Source: an uncultured Eubacteriales bacterium (GTDB taxonomy: Bacteria; Bacillota; Clostridia; Oscillospirales; Oscillospiraceae). From it: DNA of 41,384 nt. Where the stretch lies: the NCBI GenBank assembly GCA_900317905.1, contig ONIN01000014.1:1-41384 (forward strand), written 5' to 3'. The notes under the pieces were generated by a model. That model did not search any database. It had not been told where the DNA came from and was given only the letters and a program-made list of their open reading frames with translations. Shown piece after piece: positions 34,224-41,384 of this stretch. How positions within the stretch are numbered: position 1 is the stretch's first letter; every line of letters starts with the position of its first letter. Made by a program: the position numbers and the translations under genes.

Positions 34224-35297
34224 ATGGCAGTTTACAAGGATAACAATTCAAACACATGGCGTGCTGTTTACCGCTATACCGATTGGAACGGTGAGCGGAA
34301 GCAGACGCAGAAGCGCGGCTTTCAGACAAAGCGCGAGGCGCAGGCGTGGGAACGCGAGCAGCTATGCAAAACAAGCTCTGAGATGGACATGACGTTCAGC
34401 AGCTTCGCAGAACGATACACAGAAGATCTGAAGCCGCGTTTGAAGGAAAACACATGGGCGACGAAAGAGCACATTCTTCAAACAAAGCTGCTCCCATTCT
34501 TCGGAAAGCTGAAGATGAGCAGCATCACGCCGCAGCAGGTTATTACATGGCAGAACGATCTGATGAAACGAAAAAATCATAAAGGGAAGCCTTATTCTCA
34601 GGTCTACCTGAAAACCATTCACAATCAGCTCAGTGCAATGTTTAACCATGCGGTCAAGTATTACGGGCTCAAAGAGAATCCTTGCAGAGTTGCCGGCAGC
34701 ATGGGGAAAAGCAAGAGTCATGAGATGCTGTTCTGGACAAAGGAGGAGTATCTGAAGTTCGCGGACGCCATGATGGACAAACCCATGTCGTACTACGCTT
34801 TTGAGATGCTGTACTGGTGCGGTATTCGGGAAGGGGAGCTCCTGGCGCTGACGCCGGCGGATTTTGATTTTGAAAAATGCACAGTTTCCATTACAAAATC
34901 CTATCAGAGGCTGAAGGGGCAGGATGTCATCACGCCGCCCAAGACCGAGAAAAGCAATCGTGTGATTGCAATGCCGAGTTTTCTGAAAGATGAGATGCAA
35001 GATTATCTGCGAATGCTTTATGACGTCGGAGATCACGACAGGATCTTTCAGATCACGAAAAGCTATCTGCACAGAGAGATGGATCGTGGTGCAAAGGAAT
35101 CGGGCGTGAAACGCATCCGCATTCACGATTTGCGACACAGCCACATTTCGCTTCTCATCGATATGGGATTCAGTGCAACAGCGATTGCGGATCGTGTCGG
35201 ACATGAAAGCATCGATATTACGTATCATTACGCACATCTGTTTCCGTCCAAGCAGACGGAAATGGCTGACAAACTGAACATGGAAAGGAGTGCTTGA
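34224..35297 (+). CDS. int: Tyrosine recombinase/integrase
   Basis: This 357-aa phage-type integrase has an N-terminal arm-binding domain (about 1-50, WRAVYRYTDWNGERKQTQKRG) and a SAM-like core-binding domain (about 55-150). The catalytic domain carries Arg in CGIREGELLAL near 193, HDLRHSH near 299-305, His in GHESIDITYHYAHL near 325 and the Tyr nucleophile near 334. All catalytic residues are present, so it should be active. AAGGAGG precedes the ATG. It follows xis and overlaps the downstream start region. Confidence 0.95.
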   Translation: MAVYKDNNSNTWRAVYRYTDWNGERKQTQKRGFQTKREAQAWEREQLCKTSSEMDMTFSSFAERYTEDLKPRLKENTWATKEHILQTKLLPFFGKLKMSSITPQQVITWQNDLMKRKNHKGKPYSQVYLKTIHNQLSAMFNHAVKYYGLKENPCRVAGSMGKSKSHEMLFWTKEEYLKFADAMMDKPMSYYAFEMLYWCGIREGELLALTPADFDFEKCTVSITKSYQRLKGQDVITPPKTEKSNRVIAMPSFLKDEMQDYLRMLYDVGDHDRIFQITKSYLHREMDRGAKESGVKRIRIHDLRHSHISLLIDMGFSATAIADRVGHESIDITYHYAHLFPSKQTEMADKLNMERSA

Positions 35298-35299
35298 GC

Positions 35300-35626
35300 A
35301 TGTCAGCAAAGAACAGAGACGAGAGAAATCGTTGGAGGAATATCACTGTGGGATTTCGAGTTTCTCCCGAAGAGAGTGAGCAGATCAACGCCGCGGTGGC
35401 GCTCTCTGGCCTGTCAAAGCAGGAATATTGTTATCGGCGCTGTATGAAGCGTGACATTGTCGTGCAGGGTAATCCGCGCGTGTATAAAGCGCTGCGCAAC
35501 AGGTTGGACGCAGTGTATTCCGAGCTTTGCCGGATCGAAGCCGGGACCGGCGTAGATCCGGATCTTCTCGCGATCATTCGCATGATGGCAGAGATCCTGA
35601 ATGGATTGAAGGGAGGATCGGAATGA
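35300..35626 (+). CDS. MobC-like relaxosome accessory protein
   Basis: This 108-aa protein has a ribbon-helix-helix-like N-terminus (ITVGFRVSPEESEQINAAVALSGLSKQEYC) and a helical C-terminus, the layout of mobilization proteins that help the relaxase nick oriT. It starts at 35300 (or TTG 35294) right after int, and its stop overlaps the next gene (ATGA). Alternatively it is a regulator of the replication/transfer genes. Confidence 0.65.
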   Translation: MSAKNRDERNRWRNITVGFRVSPEESEQINAAVALSGLSKQEYCYRRCMKRDIVVQGNPRVYKALRNRLDAVYSELCRIEAGTGVDPDLLAIIRMMAEILNGLKGGSE

Positions 35627-36759
35627 CAGAAAAAGAAAAGGTCGTCCCAAGCGCATCTGTTGGCGCAGATGCAGGACGGCCAATTCCATATGAATCTGAA
35701 ATCAGTATAGCGCAGCCGGAGGCAGATGGCAAGAAAAACTTTTCGGAGATCATGCGGGAATACAACGCTTTTACGCGGCAGCATGATCCGAATCGGCTCC
35801 ATGCGGTGACGATCACCGAACTCATGGAGGAAGAGCACGAAACCCGGCCTCCCATCTTGGACGGGCTGCTCTATCCGGGTGTGTATCTCCTCGCCGGGGC
35901 AGAGAAAATCGGCAAGTCCTTTCTGGCTCTGCAGCTCGCGTATACTGTCGCAACCGGGCAGTCGCTATGGGGCTTGAAGACCTCCGGCGACGAGGTGCTC
36001 TATCTCGCACTGGAGGATACCAATGACCGGCTGCAGCGGCGCTTCTTTCGGATGTTCGATACCGAAACGACAGACCGCATGTATATCGCGATCAACTGCA
36101 AACATTTGAGCGAGGGCCTGGTCGAAGAGCTGGAGAGCTATCGTCGGGAGCACCCACACATTCGGCTCATCATCATCGATACGCTCCAGAAGATTCGAGA
36201 GGCGTTCGCGGATTGGAGTTATGCCAAGGATTCTGACGTGATCTATGAGCTCAAGCAATATGCAGACGCCAACGGCCTTTGCATCCTGCTTGTTCATCAC
36301 ACACGAAAGCAGAAGGCAAATGACGTCTTCGAGATGATCTCCGGTACCCGTGGTCTGGGCGGAAGCGCGGATGGGGAAATTGTTATGTGCAAGCAGAACC
36401 GCACCGATCCATATGCAACGCTGCAGACGACCGGACGGGACGTGATCGATCAGAAGCTGTATCTGAAGCGCGATCCGAAGCGACTGTTATGGGAGTTGGA
36501 ACGCATGGAAATCGGGTCGGAGATCGAGCCGCCTGATCCACTCTATTCATCCATTGACGCGATGCTCACGCCGGAACATCCACAATGGGAGGGCACTGCA
36601 TCGGAGCTTAAGGATGTTCTGCAAACAGAACGCAGCGCCAAGTCCCTCGGTATGTGGCTGAAGATCCATCGACAGGAGCTGATGACACGGCACGGCATTC
36701 GTTGCACCACGCGCAAAACCAGGGAGCGTAGGACGATTACACTCATGCGGGAGGCGTGA
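35623..36759 (+). CDS. RepA-like AAA ATPase
   Basis: This 378-aa protein carries a RecA-fold ATPase of the RepA/AAA_25 group. Walker A-like LLAGAEKIGKSFLALQLA lies near 88-105, EVLYLALEDTNDR near 126-138, Walker B LIIIDTLQKIRE near 180-191 and LLVHHTRK near 224-231. RepA-type proteins are hexameric helicases for plasmid or element replication, so the element may replicate after excision. The C-terminal ~90 residues look like a winged helix. Confidence 0.8.
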   Translation: MTEKEKVVPSASVGADAGRPIPYESEISIAQPEADGKKNFSEIMREYNAFTRQHDPNRLHAVTITELMEEEHETRPPILDGLLYPGVYLLAGAEKIGKSFLALQLAYTVATGQSLWGLKTSGDEVLYLALEDTNDRLQRRFFRMFDTETTDRMYIAINCKHLSEGLVEELESYRREHPHIRLIIIDTLQKIREAFADWSYAKDSDVIYELKQYADANGLCILLVHHTRKQKANDVFEMISGTRGLGGSADGEIVMCKQNRTDPYATLQTTGRDVIDQKLYLKRDPKRLLWELERMEIGSEIEPPDPLYSSIDAMLTPEHPQWEGTASELKDVLQTERSAKSLGMWLKIHRQELMTRHGIRCTTRKTRERRTITLMREA

Positions 36760-36943
36760 CGACTGTGACAACCGTGACGACCTATGACCGCGCATAATAA
36801 GTTGTCACAGTCGTCACGGTTGTCACGGTCATGGGCTTAACACAGCCGCAGCCTCGCAGAGCGCGAAGCACTTTTGATGCGCAGTGTCAAAAGTGCTTTT
36901 GCGTTACTCTTGACAAGAGTAACAGAACCCGCCGCTGCGCGGC
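36755..36943. other. Hairpin cluster, candidate origin of transfer
   Basis: Four inverted repeats are packed before the relaxase gene. CGTGACGACTGTGACAAC (36755-36772) faces GTTGTCACAGTCGTCACG (36801-36818), perfect over 18 bases. A 12-base pair lies at 36866-36877/36887-36898. GTTACTCTT-GAC-AAGAGTAAC lies at 36903-36923, and GCCGC-TGC-GCGGC at 36931-36943. GTCAC words repeat directly at 36800-36826. Position before mobV fits oriT; the RepA-type neighbour also permits a replication origin. Confidence 0.6.
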
Positions 36944-36994
36944 GAAAGGAAGATAGGATGAAAATATTATGTAAACTAATGGGAGACGATACAA

Positions 36995-38170
36995 ATGAAA
37001 AGAACCATCAGCGTGATGGTGGGGAAAGGTTCACTGAAGCACAACAGCCGCGAGTTTCTGGCGGCAAATGTGGACCCCGAGCGTACCCACCTGAATATTG
37101 AATATTGCAATGATGACATCCGAGATGTGTACCATGATATATTCGATGCAGCTCAGGAGCGGCACAACGAACGTCAGAAGCGTGCGGATCGCCGTATTGA
37201 GGACTACTACGAAAAGATCTGTGCCGGCAAACAGGAAAAACCCTTCCACGAGATCATCGTTCAGATCGGCAACTGCAACGACACCGGCGCAACTACAGAG
37301 GCCGGGGAGCGCGCTTGTGCTGCGCTGGACGAATACTATCGCGGGTTCCAGGCTCGAAATCCAAACCTCCGAGTCTTCTCCTCACACCTGCATAACGATG
37401 AGGCGACGCCGCATATTCACATCGATTTCGTACCGTTTATCACCGGCAGCAAGCGTGGGATGGATACCCGCGTCTCGCTGAAACAGGCGCTGGCAGCGCA
37501 GGGCTTCCACGGCGGCACGCGACGAGAAACAGAATGGAGCCAGTGGGTCGAATCTGAAAAACAACAGCTTGCCATTGTCATGGAGCGCCACGGCTTTGAG
37601 CGCATGGATCTGGGCACACATGAAAAGCACCTCTCCGTGCTGGAGTATCAGAAGAAGATGCGCGCCGCCGAGGTCAAGGAGCTGGAAAATCGGCTGAATG
37701 CTGACTATGAGGAGGCCGGAGAACTGGAAGTGCGCCTCTCTCACCTGCGGGAGATTGACACGAAGGTGCAGGAACTCCAGAAAGAGCTGGATACCAGCCC
37801 AGACTACCAACTCCCGGAACCGCCTCCGCTCATGTCAGCGAAAAGCTACATGACCAAGCTGGTGCAGCCGTTGATTGACCGGCTGAGGAAGCTGCTTCTC
37901 AAGATGGTCGCCCACTACATGGATCTCAAGTGCGACTATGACACGATGTCCCGCAAGTACAGTCGGGCGGTACAGGAGAAGGCGCAGTACGGCTCCCGCA
38001 TCGAAGAACTGGTTACGGAAAATAACCAACTGAAAAAGGAAAACCGGGATTACAGACTGCTGCGGAAAGTATTTGGAAATGAACAGATCAATCGAATGCT
38101 TGCGCGAGCGAAATTTGCACAGGAACAGCAGCACATCGACCGTGCTGTGAAATACAATCCAGAAAGGTGA
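36995..38170 (+). CDS. mobV: MobV family relaxase
   Basis: This 391-aa relaxase (Pre/Mob group) nicks oriT and pilots the strand. The N-terminal catalytic domain (about 1-215) has the HLHNDEATPHIHIDFVPF metal-binding motif near 131-148. A long coiled coil follows (about 225-270 and 330-375). The first residues, MKRTISVMVGKG, lack the usual HxxR motif, but the metal site is complete. GGGAGACG precedes the ATG. No secretion genes are near, so it depends on another conjugative system. Confidence 0.9.
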   Translation: MKRTISVMVGKGSLKHNSREFLAANVDPERTHLNIEYCNDDIRDVYHDIFDAAQERHNERQKRADRRIEDYYEKICAGKQEKPFHEIIVQIGNCNDTGATTEAGERACAALDEYYRGFQARNPNLRVFSSHLHNDEATPHIHIDFVPFITGSKRGMDTRVSLKQALAAQGFHGGTRRETEWSQWVESEKQQLAIVMERHGFERMDLGTHEKHLSVLEYQKKMRAAEVKELENRLNADYEEAGELEVRLSHLREIDTKVQELQKELDTSPDYQLPEPPPLMSAKSYMTKLVQPLIDRLRKLLLKMVAHYMDLKCDYDTMSRKYSRAVQEKAQYGSRIEELVTENNQLKKENRDYRLLRKVFGNEQINRMLARAKFAQEQQHIDRAVKYNPER

Positions 38171-38178
38171 GAACGACC

Positions 38179-38550
38179 ATGAAAGAAAACTTTTTTGATG
38201 AGAGAAGCGGACTGTGGTATGAGCTGAGAGGCGAGCAATATTTTCCATGCGTGACTGCACCGGAGTCGCCCCGGATCGGCATCTGGGGCGAGCGTCGGAG
38301 ACGCTATCTCCGGGAGTATCAGCGCCTGTTGTACGACGCAATGCGGCTCAGTGGTCAACTGAATGATCATTTGGAGGAAATTGACCGCGCTGCAGAAGAA
38401 ATGCTTTCTCGGTTGGTGGAGCAGATGGCATCAAAGCAGGGCATCACCGAGAAGCTCAAAGCGGAGCATCAAATGGAATGGGTGCAGAAAATGAACGCCA
38501 TCCAGTCCAGCGCAAAGGAGATCGTTTACAACGATCTAATCTATGCATAA
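38179..38550 (+). CDS. tnpV: TnpV transposon-encoded protein
   Basis: This 123-aa protein of the TnpV family has the motifs VTAPESPRIGIWGERRRRYLRE near 26-47 and the conserved end AKEIVYNDLIYA. TnpV is common on clostridial mobilizable elements, near mobV, and its biochemical role is unknown. It is 8 bases after mobV and is the last gene of the element. Confidence 0.88.
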   Translation: MKENFFDERSGLWYELRGEQYFPCVTAPESPRIGIWGERRRRYLREYQRLLYDAMRLSGQLNDHLEEIDRAAEEMLSRLVEQMASKQGITEKLKAEHQMEWVQKMNAIQSSAKEIVYNDLIYA

Positions 38551-38558
38551 TAGTAAGA

Positions 38559-38591
38559 AAGCTCCCGCAGGTAGGGTGCCTGCGGGAGCTT
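38559..38591 (+). terminator. Terminator after tnpV
   Basis: AAGCTCCCGCAGG (38559-38571) pairs with CCTGCGGGAGCTT (38579-38591), a 13-bp stem without a long T run. It may also end the converging dehydratase operon. Confidence 0.75.
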
Positions 38592-38629
38592 GAGAAGAGG
38601 GGAAGAAGGGAAAAGGAGATTCTCTGATC

Positions 38630-38800
38630 TCAGAACTTAATATCGACCTCTTTGCGGTCGAACATGGTGTTGACCTGTTTGTATGCCCAGCCAAGAACCT
38701 TCTGATCGAGGTTCCAGAAATAGACCACGAACAGGACACCGACCGTAATGCCGGAGATCTTGCAGGTCTTTTTCAAGATGTTCATGATAATGGGATTCAT
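38630..38800 (-). CDS. Small membrane protein in the dehydratase operon
   Basis: This 56-aa peptide begins MNPIIMNILKKTCKISG. It has one membrane helix (about 15-32, ITVGVLFVVYFWN) and a charged tail ending DRKEVDIKF. AGGAGG lies 7 bases before the ATG, and the gene starts 11 bases after the activator gene stop. It is probably co-transcribed with the dehydratase genes. I do not know its function. Confidence 0.8.
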   Translation of the reverse strand: MNPIIMNILKKTCKISGITVGVLFVVYFWNLDQKVLGWAYKQVNTMFDRKEVDIKF

Positions 38801-38811
38801 GCTGATCCTCC

Positions 38812-39606
38812 TTACTTTCTGGCGAGACCCTTCTGGCGAGCGTACTCGGCAGCGCCCAGAGCGCCCATCAGCTGGGGATCGGTCTTGAGCTCGACGACCT
38901 TGAACTTCAGGACGTGCTCAATGGCTTCCTTCAGACCAGCGTTCTTCGCGCAGCCACCGGTGAGGGTGATGCTGTCTGTGGCGCCGGCCTTCTTGGCCAT
39001 GACGAAGCAGCGCTTGGCAACCGCCATCTCGATGCCGGCGGCGATCTCGTCCATGGGCTTGCCTTCGCCGACGAGGGTGATAACCTCGGACTCAGCGAAA
39101 ACGGTGCACTGAGCGGTGATCGGAATGACGTTCTTCGCGGTGAGGGAGAGGTTGGAGAAGTCCGGCAGGCTCATCTCGAAGGAGCGGGCCATGGCCTCGA
39201 AGAAACGGCCGGTACCGGCGGAGCACTTGTCGTTCATCGCGAAGGACTTGACGGTGCCGTCAGTGTCGATGCTGATGCCCTTAACGTCCTGGCCGCCGAT
39301 GTCGATGATCGCGCGGACGTCGGGGTTGGTGACATGCACGCCCATGGCGTGGCAGGAGATCTCGGAGATGTTCTCGTCAGCGAACGGAACCTTGTTGCGG
39401 CCGTAGCCCGTACCGATGAGGTAGGCCAGATCCTTGGAGCTCTTCAGACCGGCAGCCTTGCAGACCTCGTCCATCGCAGCGATGGCGCTCTGCTCAGCGT
39501 TGATCTTGGAACGGATGGTGGTGTCAGCCAGCATCTTGCCGGTCTCGTCCATAATAACAGCCTTGGTGTAGGTGGAGCCCACGTCGCAACCGCCAAAATA
39601 TTTCAT
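38812..39606 (-). CDS. 2-hydroxyacyl-CoA dehydratase activator (HgdC/FldI family)
   Basis: This 264-aa ATPase of the ASKHA fold forms a homodimer around one [4Fe-4S] cluster. It drives an electron into the dehydratase at the cost of ATP. Phosphate-binding GGCDVGSTYTKAVI lies near 5-18, the cluster Cys in NDKCSAGTGRFFE near 128 and in ITAQCTVFAESEV near 167, and IIDIGGQDVKGI near 100-111. AGGAGG precedes the ATG. It is downstream of the dehydratase subunit and must receive electrons from a ferredoxin or flavodoxin. Confidence 0.93.
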   Translation of the reverse strand: MKYFGGCDVGSTYTKAVIMDETGKMLADTTIRSKINAEQSAIAAMDEVCKAAGLKSSKDLAYLIGTGYGRNKVPFADENISEISCHAMGVHVTNPDVRAIIDIGGQDVKGISIDTDGTVKSFAMNDKCSAGTGRFFEAMARSFEMSLPDFSNLSLTAKNVIPITAQCTVFAESEVITLVGEGKPMDEIAAGIEMAVAKRCFVMAKKAGATDSITLTGGCAKNAGLKEAIEHVLKFKVVELKTDPQLMGALGAAEYARQKGLARK

Positions 39607-39655
39607 GATAGTATGTTCCTCCTAAGAATGTTGTAATAAAAAGTAGTAGAGATGA

Positions 39656-41384
39656 TTACCAGGAAGCCTCGTCGTCGAACTCGATCAGGGACGGGTCGAC
39701 AGGCTCGGCGTGCATAACGTTGACCATGTAGTTGCTCACGCGGGCACGCATGTCCTTACGGGAGATGGTACGCGGATCCATCAGGTCGTGCTCGACCCAG
39801 ATCAGGTGCACGTTGTTCTCACGCGCCTGGTCGTCGAACAGGCCCATCAGGCCGGCCATCGTCTTGCAGCTGACGTGCTGATACAGGATGGCGATGTCAG
39901 CATTGAAGCTCTTCAGCTGACGCCACAGCTCACCAAGGACGTGATCGTGGCCGCCGTTGGTATGGCGACGCATGACCATGCGCTCGTACAGACGGCAGAG
40001 GTCGCGGATGGCCTCTTCCTTGTCGGTGGTGTTGAGCATCTTGGTGTAGTTCAGCGCTTCCATCTCAGCCAGGATGTAGATGCCCCAGCTGTTGGCAAGC
40101 CAGTTGGAGAAGTTGGCATAGAAGTGCGCCGGCTGGCCCCAGATCAGGGCGCGGTGACGCGCATAGCCGCCGCGGTAAGCGGGCAGACGCTTCTCATAGG
40201 TCTTGTACATGGTGTCGCGGAGCTTGCGCTGCACGGCGATGCCTTCGGGGAAGAGGCCGCCGTCCATCTCGTAGTTCCACTTACGGAACAGCTCGTAGGA
40301 GGAGCCGACCATCTGCGGATACGGAGTGGAGTTCATTTCCCACTTCTCAAGCTCGATGCGGGTGCACTCGTTCATGATGTCCATGGTCTTGAAGTAGTTG
40401 TCCCAATCCCACTTCTCGCCGGACAGACCCTCGACCCACTTGATGCACTCCTTCATATCGGCAGCAGCGCACTCGATGGTATCCTCGTCGTCGTAGCGGA
40501 CGGGGAAGCACAGCGGGTAGTAGGGCAGGTACTTGCCGAAGCGGCGGTCCTGGAAGGAGGACGCCATGGTGGAGCCGTCGCAGGGCATGGAGGACGCGAT
40601 GAAGCCCATGCCGCAGATCGGATACTCGTCCATGATGGCGCAGCCGCACTCCGCAACGGGCAGCGGGCAGGCGTCGCCGGGCAGACCGTACTGCTCGACC
40701 GCGTCGATGAACGGGATCAGAGCGAGCTGGTCCAGCTCGGAGGACATGAAGACGGGGATCATCTGATAAGGCATACTGATGAGGTTCGGGAAGCCGGCCA
40801 TCATCTGAGCCATGGTCATCTCGTCGAACAGAACGATACGCTTGGACAGCTCCTTGTCGCCGCCGAGACGGGCGTCAGCGCGGAGCTGGGTCTGGATCTG
40901 CCACTCGGCCCAGTGGGTGATGGCGCCCCACATCTGGATGTCGGACTTCAGCAGCTGGCCGCGGCGGCCGAGGTTGGAACGGTCGATGGCCACGGGGGTG
41001 CCGAGGTAGGAGGCGAACCAGTGATACTCAAACAGAGCAAGCGCGATGGAGATGGGGTCCTTCATGATCATGGCGGTCATGCCGGCCCAGGTCTTCAGCC
41101 AGCCGGCGAAGTCGATGCCGACGGACTTGAGGCCCTTCCACTCACGGCGGGAGAACGCGATGGCGTCCTTCTTGTAGAGCCAGCCGAGGTGCTTGTCGCC
41201 GTTCATGATGATGTCCATCTTCTCGGCGGGAGACATGGCCATGAAGCTCTTGAACTCGCCGACGACGCGGTCCTTGTCGCGCTCAAGGCTGAGCTTGGTC
41301 TTTCTCTTGACCTCGCCCCAGTCGATCTCCTTGATCATCTGCGTCCAGATCTTGAGATCCGGACCCATGTTTTTCTTAAGCCAT
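39656..41384 (-). CDS. 2-hydroxyacyl-CoA dehydratase family subunit (5' end outside window)
   Basis: At least 570 aa of a BcrC/HgdB-type subunit that should carry a [4Fe-4S] cluster and remove water from (R)-2-hydroxyacyl-CoA, or reduce an aromatic acyl-CoA. Cysteines lie in GDACPLPVAECGCA, DEYPICGMGF, YPLCFPVRY and YQHVSCKTMAG. The frame is open through the window edge (WLKKNM precedes the first ATG at 41368, which lacks a Shine-Dalgarno), so the gene is probably partial. It is longer than the usual 380-440 aa subunits, and no second subunit is seen in the window. The substrate cannot be named. Confidence 0.85.
   Translation of the reverse strand, partial: WLKKNMGPDLKIWTQMIKEIDWGEVKRKTKLSLERDKDRVVGEFKSFMAMSPAEKMDIIMNGDKHLGWLYKKDAIAFSRREWKGLKSVGIDFAGWLKTWAGMTAMIMKDPISIALALFEYHWFASYLGTPVAIDRSNLGRRGQLLKSDIQMWGAITHWAEWQIQTQLRADARLGGDKELSKRIVLFDEMTMAQMMAGFPNLISMPYQMIPVFMSSELDQLALIPFIDAVEQYGLPGDACPLPVAECGCAIMDEYPICGMGFIASSMPCDGSTMASSFQDRRFGKYLPYYPLCFPVRYDDEDTIECAAADMKECIKWVEGLSGEKWDWDNYFKTMDIMNECTRIELEKWEMNSTPYPQMVGSSYELFRKWNYEMDGGLFPEGIAVQRKLRDTMYKTYEKRLPAYRGGYARHRALIWGQPAHFYANFSNWLANSWGIYILAEMEALNYTKMLNTTDKEEAIRDLCRLYERMVMRRHTNGGHDHVLGELWRQLKSFNADIAILYQHVSCKTMAGLMGLFDDQARENNVHLIWVEHDLMDPRTISRKDMRARVSNYMVNVMHAEPVDPSLIEFDDEASW

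Larger units (their letters stand above)
32398..38600. mobile_element. Integrative mobilizable element next to guaA
   Basis: The stretch between guaA and the hydroxyacyl-CoA dehydratase operon has lower GC than its flanks. It encodes tyrosine integrase, excisionase, MobC-like and MobV relaxase proteins, a RepA-like ATPase and TnpV. There are no type IV secretion genes, so it needs a helper for transfer. The 3' end of guaA is a known integration site for islands. Two GGCAAC copies at 32459-32473 could be integrase arm sites. I could not find a convincing direct repeat at both ends, so the borders are approximate. Confidence 0.8.

Overview
The window looks like the chromosome of a strictly anaerobic, high-GC Clostridia member, most likely Oscillospiraceae-like. 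This is inferred from gene content: a six-cysteine SCIFF peptide precursor, a three-gene [FeFe]-hydrogenase of the electron-bifurcating type, a 2-hydroxyacyl-CoA dehydratase with its activator, a CooC/AcsF-type ATPase paired with an acetyl-CoA-synthase-like protein, an SLH-domain surface protein, HrcA/CIRCE control and strong AGGAGG ribosome binding sites. No rRNA, tRNA or CRISPR array was seen.

Layout. 1-620 is GC-rich unassigned DNA with one strong promoter and a possible small RNA. 657-3680 (minus) is a GntR-regulated ABC-2 exporter operon. 3805-4600 (minus) holds a 2x[4Fe-4S] ferredoxin and the SCIFF precursor, separated by a MITE-like repeat. 4715-9107 (plus) is a polyamine uptake operon (potA, potB, fused potCD) behind a ~360-nt structured leader that ends in a terminator. 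9342-11808 holds galM, a pseudouridine synthase, a small PQ-loop-like membrane protein and a PAP2 phosphatase. 12094-16149 is the hydrogenase operon. 16282-17724 holds an orphan DNA methyltransferase and greA. 17923-21403 is an AT-richer pair: an O-antigen-ligase-like membrane protein and a repeat-rich SLH protein.

21490-24569 (minus) holds the ACS-like/CooC pair, Hsp20 with a perfect CIRCE, and a small unknown protein. 24699-28201 (plus) holds a transglutaminase-like lipoprotein, a structured ncRNA that resembles the raiA motif, and typA. 28275-30566 (minus) is an ABC exporter fused to a GNAT acetyltransferase. 30697-32397 (plus) holds an SGNH esterase and a GMP synthase that lacks the amidotransferase domain.

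From about 32.4 to 38.6 kb, directly after guaA, lies a mobilizable element: XRE regulator and NYN nuclease, xis, integrase, mobC-like gene, RepA-like ATPase, an oriT-like hairpin cluster, MobV relaxase and tnpV. It has no conjugation machinery of its own, so it is probably an IME moved by a helper. The last 2.8 kb (minus) are a 2-hydroxyacyl-CoA dehydratase subunit (running off the window), its activator and a small membrane protein.

Four copies of a short repeat with related inverted ends (consensus AAATTSSAGTTTA) sit between genes at 4.1, 9.1, 24.0 and 31.2 kb. The most attractive unexplained items are the structured leader before the polyamine transporter, the ncRNA at 25.9 kb, the exporter-acetyltransferase fusion, the ligase/SLH pair, and the operator array that controls the IME.
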